This document shows, one piece after another, positions 9,462 to 17,433 of a DNA stretch of 64,000 nucleotides; position 1 is the stretch's first letter, and each line of letters begins with the position of its first letter. The stretch comes from UBA7672 sp040398465 (GTDB taxonomy: Bacteria > Pseudomonadota > Alphaproteobacteria > Caulobacterales > Hyphomonadaceae). The notes below the pieces were generated by a model that did no database searches, was not told where the DNA came from, and was given only the letters and a program-made list of their open reading frames with translations. The DNA lies in contig JBBAUA010000013.1 of NCBI GenBank assembly GCA_040398465.1, positions 1 through 64,000 of the forward strand. Direction: 5' to 3'. A program made the translations under genes and the position numbers.

Positions 9462-11028
9462 TCTCCCTGCTGCACCCGATAGCCTGCACGAACACCGGAT
9501 CGTGGCTCACCACGATGAGTGCGCCGTCATAGGCGATGAGCGCCTTTTCGATCACCTCGATTGAATCAATGTCGAGGTGGTTGGTGGGCTCGTCCAGCAA
9601 CAGGAGTTGCGGTGGGGTCGCGCTCGCAAGCAGGATGGACATCGAGAGGCGAAGGCGCTCGCCGCCGGAGAGCGTGCCGACGATCTGGAGGGCTTTCTTG
9701 TTGCGGAAGGCGAAGCGGGCGAGCGCGGCGTAGGCTGTGTTGTCGTCCAGCTCCGGGTTTGCGGCGCGCATGTTTTCGAGAAGCGTGCGGCTGTCATCGA
9801 GCGTATCGGCGTGCTGGTCCAGCATGGCGATGCGGCCGTCGAGACGGCGGATAGACCCTGACGCCGGCGCGCGCTCGCCCGTGATGAGCTTCAGCAGCGT
9901 GGATTTTCCGGCGCCGTTTCCGCCGGCGACATGGATGCGCTCAGGGCCGGTGACCTTGAAGGCGAGCGGACCGAAAAGTAGGCGGCCGCCGGCCTCGGCC
10001 GTCACATCCTCGACATGCAGGACGAGTTTCTGCGATGGGAGGTTCACGCTTGGCGCGATGACGTTGAGGGGCACGAGGACCTCGAACCTCGCCTTGGCGT
10101 CGTCCAGCGCTTCGGTCGCTCCCGAGAGCTGCCGATCCGCCAGGCGATTGGCCGCGCCTTGCGAGGCTTCGGCGCGTTCCTGCTTGAAGTCGAGCATCAT
10201 CTTGCTCTGCCCCGCCTTGGCGCGCCCGGCCTTGCCTGCTGCGTCCTTGCGCGCCTTCATCTCGCGTTGGAGTTGCACCTGGTCCTTCACGCGCTTCAGG
10301 TCGCTCTCCGCCTTGTCGAGCGCGCCTGCCGCTGCTGCCCGACGCGCCTCGCGCGCTTCGGCGAAGGCTGACCAGCCGCCGCCGAAAACGGTGATGCCGA
10401 TGGGCGTCAGCTCGACAATGCGATCAACATGCCCAAGCAGGTCACGGTCGTGACTGGCGACGAGGGCTGTTCCGCGCCACTCGTCGATCAGGGCGAGGAT
10501 GGCCGCCCTGCCCGGGCCATCGAGATTGTTGGTCGGCTCATCGAGCAGGAGGATGTCGGGGGCTTCGAGCCACAGGCGGGCGACCGCGATGCGGGTGCGT
10601 TCGCCGCCGCTGAAGCCTCTGATCGTGCGCGAGAGATCTCGCACGGGAAGATCGACCTTCGCCAGCGTTTCGGCGATGCGATGTTCAAGCGTCCAGTCGG
10701 CGTCGGCCATGTCGTCTTCCGTCCCGTCGCCGCGGGCGAGGCGCTCAAGACGTGCGAGACCGGAAGCTACGCCGAGAGCTTCGGCGAGCGTGATCGTGTC
10801 GTCGGGCCAACGCTGGGCGAGTTCGCCGACGCGGCCGGCGATGGTGATGGATCCCGATGCGGGCTCGCCGCGACCGGCGATCAGCGACAGGAGCGTGGAC
10901 TTGCCCGAACCGTTGCGGCCGACAAGGCCGACACGTTCGGGCCCGATGGCGAGGGTGAGGTCTTCGAACAGCGTGCGGTCGCCCGGCGTTTTGGCGGCGA
11001 CGCGGTCTAGTGTGATCGAGGGAAACAT
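9451..11028 (-). CDS. ABC-F family ATP-binding protein
   Basis: 525-aa soluble protein with two ABC ATPase domains and no membrane segment, the ABC-F architecture that acts on the ribosome (translation factors and antibiotic-resistance proteins). Walker A motifs are GRNGSGKST near residues 37-45 and GGNGAGKST in the second half. Signature motifs are FSGGERTRIAVARL and LSGGERLRLSMSIL; Walker B motifs are ILLLDEPTNNLD and LLLLDEPTNHLD. The charged linker between domains (Lys/Arg-rich, RVKDQVQLQREMKARKDAA) is the P-site tRNA interaction region. Which ABC-F subfamily it belongs to cannot be set by eye. It has its own candidate promoter and a short upstream ORF. Confidence 0.93.
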   Translation of the reverse strand: MFPSITLDRVAAKTPGDRTLFEDLTLAIGPERVGLVGRNGSGKSTLLSLIAGRGEPASGSITIAGRVGELAQRWPDDTITLAEALGVASGLARLERLARGDGTEDDMADADWTLEHRIAETLAKVDLPVRDLSRTIRGFSGGERTRIAVARLWLEAPDILLLDEPTNNLDGPGRAAILALIDEWRGTALVASHDRDLLGHVDRIVELTPIGITVFGGGWSAFAEAREARRAAAAGALDKAESDLKRVKDQVQLQREMKARKDAAGKAGRAKAGQSKMMLDFKQERAEASQGAANRLADRQLSGATEALDDAKARFEVLVPLNVIAPSVNLPSQKLVLHVEDVTAEAGGRLLFGPLAFKVTGPERIHVAGGNGAGKSTLLKLITGERAPASGSIRRLDGRIAMLDQHADTLDDSRTLLENMRAANPELDDNTAYAALARFAFRNKKALQIVGTLSGGERLRLSMSILLASATPPQLLLLDEPTNHLDIDSIEVIEKALIAYDGALIVVSHDPVFVQAIGCSREIRL

Positions 11029-11064
11029 GAGGACACGGAAGCTCGAGGGAAACGACGCGCGGGA

Positions 11065-11088
11065 TCAGGCGGGTTTCGCGAGCTTCAT
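11065..11088 (-). CDS. Short upstream ORF (7 aa) before the ABC-F gene, candidate leader peptide
   Basis: ATG-MKLAKPA-stop with a strong GGAGG ribosome-binding site 8 nt upstream, inside the leader between the candidate promoter and the ABC-F start. It is in the same frame as the ABC-F gene and ends 36 nt before that start, which itself lacks a recognisable ribosome-binding site. Some ABC-F resistance genes are known to be controlled by leader peptides that sense stalled ribosomes; that this one does so is inference. Confidence 0.4.
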   Translation of the reverse strand: MKLAKPA

Positions 11089-11113
11089 CTGTGTGGCCTC
11101 CAAGGATGCGCGG

Positions 11114-11142
11114 TATGTGGTTCAGGCGGGTATGGATGTCAA
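11114..11142 (-). promoter_or_regulatory. Candidate sigma-70-type promoter for the ABC-F gene
   Basis: On the minus strand TTGACA (11137-11142) is followed after exactly 17 bp by CACATA (11114-11119). The -35 is a perfect consensus match. It faces the short upstream ORF and the ABC-F gene. Confidence 0.55.
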
Positions 11143-11152
11143 CGTTGCGGGA

Positions 11153-11195
11153 AGTCCCTGGGCCGACGGGGCAAAGCCCTGTCGGTCCAGGGACT
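11153..11195. repeat. Long hairpin (20-bp stem) immediately downstream of leuA
   Basis: Two 20-nt arms separated by AAA (11173-11175), complementary at every position if two G-U pairs are allowed in the RNA of one strand. Starts 4 nt past the leuA stop. Neither strand has a proper U-tract, so it may be a REP-like palindrome or a stability element that also marks the end of leuA rather than a classical terminator. Confidence 0.6.
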
Positions 11196-11198
11196 GAC

Positions 11199-12758
11199 TC
11201 AGGCCGCCGCACCGGTCGCCTTCGCCCTGCGTACGTCCAGCTTGTTCAGCGCGTGGATGTAGGCCCGGGCGGACGCGACCAGCGTGTCAGGGTCGCTCGC
11301 CTTGCCGGTGGCGACGAGGCCTTGTTCAGCGAGGCGGACGGAGACGGTGGCTTGTGCGTCAGTGCCTTCGGTGACGGCGCTGACCTGGTAGAGTTCGAGC
11401 ACGGCGGTGTGCGGGCACAGCTGTCGGATGCCGTTGAATACGGCGTCGACGGGGCCGTTGCCGGTGGCGGTTGTCGCGCGCGGTTCGCCATCGATGATGA
11501 GTTCGATCTCCGAGGTCTGCGGGCCGTCCGTGCCGGCGACGACTTTCAGGCGCTTCAGCGTAATGCGCTCCTGCTTGCCGGACATCTGTTCGTCGACGAG
11601 GGCGATGATGTCTTCGTCGAAGACGTGCTTTTTCTTGTCGGCCAGATCCTTGAAGCGCTTGAAGGCGTCATTGAGGGCGGTGGGCTCGAGGACGTAGCCA
11701 AGCGTTTCCAGCTTGTCGCGGAAGGCGTTGCGGCCGGAGAGCTTGCCCATGATCAGCGAGGTGGAGGGCACGCCGACATCTTCCGGCTGCATGATCTCGT
11801 AGGTCTCGCGGTTCTTCAGCATGCCATCCTGGTGGATGCCGCTTTCATGCGCGAAGGCGTTCTTGCCGACGATCGCCTTGTTGTACTGGACCGGGAAGCC
11901 GGTGATGGACGAGACCATCTTGGAGGCGCGCGAGAGTTTCGGCGTCACCACCTCGGTGTAATACGGCATCGAGTCGCCACGCACCTTCAGCGCCATGACG
12001 CATTCTTCCAGCGCGGCATTGCCGGCGCGTTCACCCATGCCGTTGATGGCGCATTCGATCTGGCGTGCGCCGTTGATGACGCCGGCCAGCGAGTTGGCGA
12101 CGGCAAGGCCGAGGTCGTTGTGGCAGTGGGTGGACCAGATCACCTTGTCGGAATTCGGGATGTTCTCGATCAGGCGGCGGATCAGCGCGCCGTATTCGGC
12201 GGGGTGCGAATAGCCAACCGTGTCGGGCACGTTGATGACGGTCGCGCCGGACGAGATGGCGACGTCGATCGCCTTGCAGAGGAAGTCGAACTCGGTGCGG
12301 GTGGCGTCTTCAGCGGACCATTCGACGTCGCCAGCGTATTTGCGGCTGTGCGTGACGGAGGCGCCGATGGCTTCCAGCACGGCGTTGGGACCCATCTTCA
12401 GCTTGTGCTTCATGTGCACCGGGCTCGTGGAGATGAAGGTGTGGATGCGCGGGGCCTTCGCCTTGCGCAGCGCTTCCCCCGCCTTGTCGATGTCGGTGAG
12501 CGTGGAGCGGGCGAGCGTGCAGATTGCCATGTCCTTCGCCAGTTCGGCGATCTGGCTGACGCACTGGAAGTCGCCTTCGGACGAGGCGGCAAAACCGGCC
12601 TCGCAGACGTCGACCTTCATCTCCTGCAGCAGTTCGGCGAGTTCGAGCTTTTCGCGCAGCGTCATCGAGGCGCCGGGCGACTGTTCGCCGTCACGCATCG
12701 TGGTGTCGAAGATGAAGACGCGGTCTTTACCGGCGCTGTTCGTGGAGGGGGTGGTCAT
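11199..12758 (-). CDS. leuA: 2-isopropylmalate synthase
   Basis: 519-aa enzyme condensing acetyl-CoA with 2-oxoisovalerate, the committed step of leucine synthesis, in the cytoplasm. The N-terminal HMGL-type TIM barrel begins with DTTMRDGEQSPGASM (catalytic Arg and metal Asp region), the metal-binding HCHNDLGLAVANS is in the middle, and ESGIHQDGMLKN follows. The C-terminal ~120 residues form the LeuA allosteric domain that senses leucine. The length is that of long-form LeuA. Start ATG 12758 has an AGGA-containing site 9-10 nt upstream. Expression is probably controlled by the leuL leader peptide upstream. No leuB/C/D lies in the window. Confidence 0.96.
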   Translation of the reverse strand: MTTPSTNSAGKDRVFIFDTTMRDGEQSPGASMTLREKLELAELLQEMKVDVCEAGFAASSEGDFQCVSQIAELAKDMAICTLARSTLTDIDKAGEALRKAKAPRIHTFISTSPVHMKHKLKMGPNAVLEAIGASVTHSRKYAGDVEWSAEDATRTEFDFLCKAIDVAISSGATVINVPDTVGYSHPAEYGALIRRLIENIPNSDKVIWSTHCHNDLGLAVANSLAGVINGARQIECAINGMGERAGNAALEECVMALKVRGDSMPYYTEVVTPKLSRASKMVSSITGFPVQYNKAIVGKNAFAHESGIHQDGMLKNRETYEIMQPEDVGVPSTSLIMGKLSGRNAFRDKLETLGYVLEPTALNDAFKRFKDLADKKKHVFDEDIIALVDEQMSGKQERITLKRLKVVAGTDGPQTSEIELIIDGEPRATTATGNGPVDAVFNGIRQLCPHTAVLELYQVSAVTEGTDAQATVSVRLAEQGLVATGKASDPDTLVASARAYIHALNKLDVRRAKATGAAA

Positions 12759-12803
12759 CGTGGGCGTCCTGTCAGGGCTGTCTTGGGGTTTTGCTAGCGA
12801 TCA

Positions 12804-12869
12804 CCCCTGGACGCGCGACCGGCAGGCTCAGCCGGTCACCGACGCGCCCAGGGGCTGCTAAGCAGCCCC
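12804..12869 (-). promoter_or_regulatory. leuA leader attenuation region: two mutually exclusive hairpins
   Basis: Hairpin A (12851-12869) has 8-bp arms GGGGCTGC/GCAGCCCC with loop TTA and lies inside the leuL coding sequence just after its Leu codons. Hairpin B (12804-12854) pairs CCCCTGG...GACCGGC with GCCGGTC...CCAGGGG. Both need the CCCC at 12851-12854, so only one can form, the logic of an attenuator. There is no U-run after hairpin B, so the output could be Rho-dependent termination or control of leuA translation instead of intrinsic termination. Confidence 0.6.
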
Positions 12870-12907
12870 GGCAGGGAAAGAAGGAGGGTGAGACCCTGTT
12901 CGCGCAT
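12836..12907 (-). CDS. leuL: leuA leader peptide
   Basis: A 23-codon ORF with seven leucine codons, clustered as LTLLLSLPGLL at residues 6-16, 77 nt upstream of leuA. Such Leu-rich peptides control leu operons by ribosome stalling when Leu-tRNA is scarce. The cluster sits directly on hairpin A and the stop codon (12836-12838) falls in hairpin B. There is no Shine-Dalgarno sequence; the ATG is about 7 nt after the presumed -10 element, so the mRNA probably begins at the AUG. Leaderless trpL of Sinorhizobium is a precedent from memory. Confidence 0.75.
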   Translation of the reverse strand: MREQGLTLLLSLPGLLSSPWARR

Positions 12908-12913
12908 GATCGT

Positions 12914-12942
12914 TCTATGATCGCCGGCGCGTTTGGCGTCAA
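12914..12942 (-). promoter_or_regulatory. Candidate leuL-leuA promoter
   Basis: Minus-strand TTGACG (12937-12942), 17-bp spacer, CATAGA (12914-12919). Predicted transcription start coincides with the A of the leuL ATG at 12907. Confidence 0.55.
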
Positions 12943-13001
12943 GTATTGGAAATTGGACCCACGACCGAAGCCAGAAAGGGGCAGGACGATCCCGGAATGG
13001 C

Positions 13002-13742
13002 CTAATCGGCGACTGGATCAGACCTTGTCTGGGTCTCGGCCGGCTTCTGGAGGGCGGGCTCGTCGTTGACGGCGCGCCGGGCGGCCAGCGCCACGGAAAT
13101 CCAGATGGCGACCACAGTGATTACCGCGCCGATCGCCAGTGCGAGGCTGCCGCCCATGGCGGAGAGGACCGACTGGCCCAGCAGGGCGACGATCAGGATT
13201 TTCGGGATGGAACCGACGATGACGCCCGCCGTGTAGCGCCAGAAATTCGCCTGGCTGGCGCCGAAGGCCATGTTGACGACCACGGCCGGGGCTGTCGGCA
13301 CCGAGCGGACGATGAGGCTAGCGAGGAAATCGTTGCGGCCGATGAAGCGCGACAGGCGGTTGATGGTGTTGCCGCCATAGCGCTCGACCAGCTTCGCACC
13401 GCCAAAACGGCCGAGATAGAAGTGGATCCAGGCGGCCACGATGGTTCCGATCATCGCATAAGTGCAGCCAAGCCAGGGGCCGAAGGCGACCACGGCGGCG
13501 GCGAACAACACGAACTGTGGGGCGGCCATGAAGCTGGTGACAATGAACAGCAGGATCGTCATGGGCAGGCCCCACGGGCCGTTGCGCAGGCCAGCAAGCT
13601 GTTCGTCGAGATGGTCGCCAAGGCCCGTGACGGCGCCGATGACGGCGACGGCAATGACACCGCCCAGCAGCGCCAGCGACACCCAGATGGTGCGCCAGGC
13701 GCGGGCGTCCATGTTGTTGAGAAAGGCGCCAAGCTTGCTCAT
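13002..13742 (-). CDS. TVP38/TMEM64 (VTT/DedA-like) family membrane protein
   Basis: 246-aa inner-membrane protein with about six hydrophobic segments and the VTT-domain pattern: FMAAPQFVLFAAAVVAFGPWLGCTYAMIGT near residues 70-100, then the GRFGGAKLVERYG and RSVPTAPAVVVNMAFGAS motifs. Members of this family are proposed lipid scramblases or transporters with broad roles in envelope homeostasis; the substrate here is unknown. The C-terminal tail is polar and cytoplasmic. The gene is separated from leuA by the leuA leader region on the same strand, and divergent from the phosphodiesterase gene. Confidence 0.85.
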   Translation of the reverse strand: MSKLGAFLNNMDARAWRTIWVSLALLGGVIAVAVIGAVTGLGDHLDEQLAGLRNGPWGLPMTILLFIVTSFMAAPQFVLFAAAVVAFGPWLGCTYAMIGTIVAAWIHFYLGRFGGAKLVERYGGNTINRLSRFIGRNDFLASLIVRSVPTAPAVVVNMAFGASQANFWRYTAGVIVGSIPKILIVALLGQSVLSAMGGSLALAIGAVITVVAIWISVALAARRAVNDEPALQKPAETQTRSDPVAD

Positions 13743-13856
13743 GAGCGGCCCGTTTGCGCCCTCGGGTAAGCGCCGTCAATAATCGGTCGCTGTCGCAGGA
13801 CTATACTCTCACACGAGACCCTCGACAGGTGGGCACGGCTTGAGCAAGGTTCCGCT

Positions 13857-14897
13857 ATGACAGGTTTGCGATTTTTCTCGACTTTGGCGGTTGCCGCGAC
13901 GTTTGCGCTGGCAGGGTGCGGCACGACGGCCGGATCCCCTGGCGGCGGAGCGGACGGCAGCTGGTTGTACCCGACGCTGGGGCGGGCAAAGCCGCTGCTG
14001 ATCGGGCACCGCGGGGCGTCCGGCGCCCTGCCCGAGCATACGCTTGAAGCTTTCCAGCGCGCCCTGAATGACGGGGCGGACTGCATCGAGCCGGACCTTG
14101 TGTTCAGCAAGGACGGCCAGCTGGCGGTGCGGCACGACACTTACCTTTCGACGACGACGAACATCGCCTCCAAGCCGGAATTCGCGAACCGCAAGCGGCG
14201 CTCGACCGATCCGGAATACGAAGGCCGGATGGACTGGTGGGTATCTGATTTCACCATGGCGGAGCTGAAGACGCTGCGCGCGATACAGTCCTTCCCCGGA
14301 CGATCGAAGGCGTATGACGGGCTCTACCAGATCCCGACATTCGACGAGGTCCTGCAGATGGCGAAGTCGCGCGTGACGGTGGCGGCGGAGCCTGTGTGCG
14401 TCTATCCGGAAGCCAAGTCGCCCGCGTATCACGCGTCCATCGCGACGCTGCCGGACATGGGCGAGGCGATCCTCGCGGCGCTCGGCAGGCATGGCATGGC
14501 GGCGGCGGGGTCGCCCGTTTTCATCCAGTCATTCGAGCCGGATTTCGTGAAGGCGATGGATGCACGCACCGACCTGCCCGTAGTGATGCTGGTGTCGGAC
14601 AAGGCGGCGCTCGATGCGGCGATGGCCAAGCCCGGCGCGCCGTTCTGGCAAGGACTGGGCGCCAACACCGCGCTGGTGATGGACAGCACGGGCAAGTCGA
14701 CCGGCGTGATCGAGGCGAGCCACGCCAGGGGCATTCCGGTGCACGCCTGGACATTCCGGGACGAGACGCCGCCCAAAGGCATGACGATCGATGCGTTCCT
14801 CACGCAGGCGCTGGCGCTCGGCCTCGACGGCTTCTTCACCGACCAGCCGATCACCGGTTATCGCGTGCGGAACAACGTGCAGTATGGGGCGGAATAG
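13857..14897 (+). CDS. Glycerophosphodiester phosphodiesterase lipoprotein
   Basis: 346-aa predicted lipoprotein: signal peptide ending in the lipobox LAGC (Cys21), then a GDPD TIM barrel. Catalytic and metal motifs are visible: LIGHRGASGALPEHT near residues 47-61, then EPDLVFSKDGQLAVRHD with the metal-binding Glu/Asp and second catalytic His. The C-terminal barrel ends in VHAWTFRDE and LDGFFTDQP. It hydrolyses glycerophosphodiesters to glycerol-3-phosphate and an alcohol, probably in the periplasm (GlpQ-like). No glp transport genes are adjacent. Confidence 0.93.
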   Translation: MTGLRFFSTLAVAATFALAGCGTTAGSPGGGADGSWLYPTLGRAKPLLIGHRGASGALPEHTLEAFQRALNDGADCIEPDLVFSKDGQLAVRHDTYLSTTTNIASKPEFANRKRRSTDPEYEGRMDWWVSDFTMAELKTLRAIQSFPGRSKAYDGLYQIPTFDEVLQMAKSRVTVAAEPVCVYPEAKSPAYHASIATLPDMGEAILAALGRHGMAAAGSPVFIQSFEPDFVKAMDARTDLPVVMLVSDKAALDAAMAKPGAPFWQGLGANTALVMDSTGKSTGVIEASHARGIPVHAWTFRDETPPKGMTIDAFLTQALALGLDGFFTDQPITGYRVRNNVQYGAE

Positions 14898-14975
14898 CCG
14901 GGGGGCGTGAGGCAGGGGCGTCCCACGCGACGCCTGTGAGCCCGCCCTCGTCCTTCCAGACGATCGCACCGAAAC

Positions 14976-15013
14976 CGAAAACAAACGGGCCGCGGATCAC
15001 TCCGCGGCCCGTT
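14976..15013 (-). terminator. Rho-independent terminator of hppA
   Basis: Perfect 13-bp stem AACGGGCCGCGGA/TCCGCGGCCCGTT with a 4-nt loop (14984-15013), followed on the minus strand by TTTGTTTTC. Lies about 22 nt past the hppA stop codon. Confidence 0.85.
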
Positions 15014-15035
15014 GCATTTCAGAAGATCAGACGCC

Positions 15036-17228
15036 TCAGGCGGCGTTGCCTGCCATGGCCGCGAGCATGAGCAGCGCGACGATGTTGGTGATCTTGATCA
15101 TCGGGTTCACGGCGGGGCCCGCCGTGTCCTTGTAGGGGTCGCCGACGGTGTCGCCGGTGACGGAGGCCTTGTGGGCGTCCGAACCCTTCTTGTGGACGAC
15201 GCCGTCCTTGTCGCGGAAGCCGTCCTCGAATGACTTCTTGGCGTTGTCCCACGCGCCGCCGCCCGAGGTCATCGAGATGGCGACGTAGAGACCCGTGACG
15301 ATGACGCCCATCAGCATCGCGCCAACCGCGGAGAGCGCCTGGCTGATTGCTGCGGCCTGCTCGAGGCCCTGCGCTGCGCCAATGCCCCAGATGACAAAGA
15401 ACAGCACGATCGGCGAGAGGACCGGCAGGAGCGACGGGATGATCATCTCCTTGATCGCGGCCTTGGTCAGCATGTCGACCGCGCGGCCGTAATCAGGCTT
15501 GCCCGAGTAATCCATGATGCCCGGGATCTCGCGGAACTGGCGACGGACCTCTTCCACGACCGCTTGCGCGGCGCGGCCAACGGCCATCATCGACATGCCG
15601 CCGAACAGGAAGGGCAGCAGGCCGCCGAACAGCAGGCCGACCACCACATACGGGTTCGAGAGCGAGAAGTCGGCGACAACGCCATAGAGCAGCGAGCCTT
15701 CGAGGGCGGCGGAGGCGAAGTGGTCGAGGTCCGCCGTGAAAGCGGCGAACAGGACCAGCGCGCCGAGACCGGCCGAGCCGATCGCGTAGCCTTTGGTGAC
15801 GGCTTTGGTGGTGTTGCCGACGGCGTCGAGCGTATCGGTGGTTTCGCGAACCGAATCATCGAGGCCCGCCATTTCGGCGATGCCGCCGGCGTTGTCGGTG
15901 ACCGGACCGAAGGCGTCGAGCGCCACGACCATGCCGGCAAGCGCCAGCATCGTGGTGACGGCGATGCCGATGCCGATCAGGCCGCCCATCGAGTAGGTGA
16001 AGATGATGCCGGCGATGATGATCAGGGCCGGAACCGCGCACGCTTCAAGCGAGACGGCGAGGCCCTGGATGACGTTGGTGCCGTGGCCGGAGACCGACGC
16101 CTGGGCGATCGACTTCACCGGGCGATAGCCGACGCCGGTGTAGTATTCCGTGATCCAGATGATCAGGCCGGTGACGACGAGGCCGGCAATGCCGCACCAG
16201 AACAGGTTCATGGCGGGGATCGCGGTGCCGAGCGTGTCGGACATCGTGACCGTCGTGGTCATCGGATCACCGAGCGCGATGTAGATGGCGCCGTAGAGCG
16301 CCGGAACGGAGAGCACGGACGAGGCGATGAAGCCCTTGTAGAGCGCGCCCATGACATTGCGCGAGCCGGCCGAGAGACGCACGAAGTAGGTGCCGATGAT
16401 CGAGGTGACGATGCACACGCCCGCGATGGTGAGCGGCAGGATCATCATGCCGGCCTGGGCTGCGCCCGCGAACGAGATCGAGGCGAGAACCATGGTGGCG
16501 ACGATGGTCACCGCGTAGGTTTCGAACAGGTCGGCCGCCATGCCGGCGCAGTCGCCGACGTTGTCGCCGACGTTGTCCGCGATGGTAGCGGGGTTGCGTG
16601 GATCGTCTTCGGGAATTCCCGCTTCGACCTTGCCAACCATGTCGCCGCCGACGTCGGCCCCCTTGGTGAAGATGCCGCCACCGAGACGGGCGAAGATGGA
16701 GATGAGCGATGCGCCGAGGCCGAGAGCGACCATGGCGTTGACGACAGTGCGGTCGCCCGGCGGCAGGCCGAGGCCGACCGTGAGCAGCGCGTAGTAACCG
16801 CCGAGGCCCAGGATGGCGAGACCGACGACGAGCATGCCGGTGACGGCGCCCGATTGGAAGGCGACGCTGAGGCCCTGGGCGAGGCCCTTGGAGGACGCTT
16901 CAGTGGTACGGACGTTGGCCTGTACCGAGATCTTCATCCCGATATAGCCGGCTGCGCCCGACAGGATTGCGCCGATCAGGAAGCCGACCGGGGCCTGCCA
17001 GTTCATGAAAAAGATGGCGACCAGCACGGCGACGACGGCGCCGATGATGGCGATCGTGCGGTACTGGCGGTTGAGGTAGGCGTTGGCGCCTTCCTGAATC
17101 GCCTTGGCGATTTCCTGCATCTTTGCGCTGCCGGTGGGCAACGCCATGAGCCGCTGGGTGGTAAAAACGCCATACGCCACGGCAATGACGCCTGCGATAA
17201 TTGGCAGCCAAAGCGATAAATCGCTCAT
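15036..17228 (-). CDS. hppA: K+-independent H+-translocating membrane pyrophosphatase
   Basis: 730-aa polytopic membrane enzyme that couples PPi hydrolysis to proton pumping; about 16 helices. The PPi/Mg site motif DVGGDMVGKVEAGIPEDDPRNPATIADNVGD... with repeated DNVGDN is present near residues 205-240, and the C-terminal site as well. In the K+-specificity motif the sequence reads GNTTKA, and Lys at that position marks the K+-independent H+-pumping class. The length matches bacterial H+-PPases. Monocistronic, with a strong terminator and a stem-loop in its upstream region. Confidence 0.96.
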   Translation of the reverse strand: MSDLSLWLPIIAGVIAVAYGVFTTQRLMALPTGSAKMQEIAKAIQEGANAYLNRQYRTIAIIGAVVAVLVAIFFMNWQAPVGFLIGAILSGAAGYIGMKISVQANVRTTEASSKGLAQGLSVAFQSGAVTGMLVVGLAILGLGGYYALLTVGLGLPPGDRTVVNAMVALGLGASLISIFARLGGGIFTKGADVGGDMVGKVEAGIPEDDPRNPATIADNVGDNVGDCAGMAADLFETYAVTIVATMVLASISFAGAAQAGMMILPLTIAGVCIVTSIIGTYFVRLSAGSRNVMGALYKGFIASSVLSVPALYGAIYIALGDPMTTTVTMSDTLGTAIPAMNLFWCGIAGLVVTGLIIWITEYYTGVGYRPVKSIAQASVSGHGTNVIQGLAVSLEACAVPALIIIAGIIFTYSMGGLIGIGIAVTTMLALAGMVVALDAFGPVTDNAGGIAEMAGLDDSVRETTDTLDAVGNTTKAVTKGYAIGSAGLGALVLFAAFTADLDHFASAALEGSLLYGVVADFSLSNPYVVVGLLFGGLLPFLFGGMSMMAVGRAAQAVVEEVRRQFREIPGIMDYSGKPDYGRAVDMLTKAAIKEMIIPSLLPVLSPIVLFFVIWGIGAAQGLEQAAAISQALSAVGAMLMGVIVTGLYVAISMTSGGGAWDNAKKSFEDGFRDKDGVVHKKGSDAHKASVTGDTVGDPYKDTAGPAVNPMIKITNIVALLMLAAMAGNAA

Positions 17229-17267
17229 CTGTCGTCCTCTACGATGTTGAAATTGGACGACTTCCCA

Positions 17268-17290
17268 CGCGATTCAGCAACGGAATCGCG
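17268..17290. repeat. 8-bp inverted repeat upstream of hppA
   Basis: CGCGATTC (17268-17275) and GAATCGCG (17283-17290) separated by 7 nt, 40-62 nt upstream of the hppA start. Dyad size and position fit an operator or a 5'-UTR stem-loop; no partner regulator is identifiable. Confidence 0.4.
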
Positions 17291-17433
17291 GTTGGCCCGC
17301 CCGCAGGATGGCGCGGAACATGCCTAAATTGCCCCGGACGCGCAAGGTTGATCAATCGCCGATAGTTAACCTAGGGGAAAGGGCCATCTTCGCTGCGCGG
17401 GGGCCGATTGAGGTGCGTGAAGGTTCGTGATGG

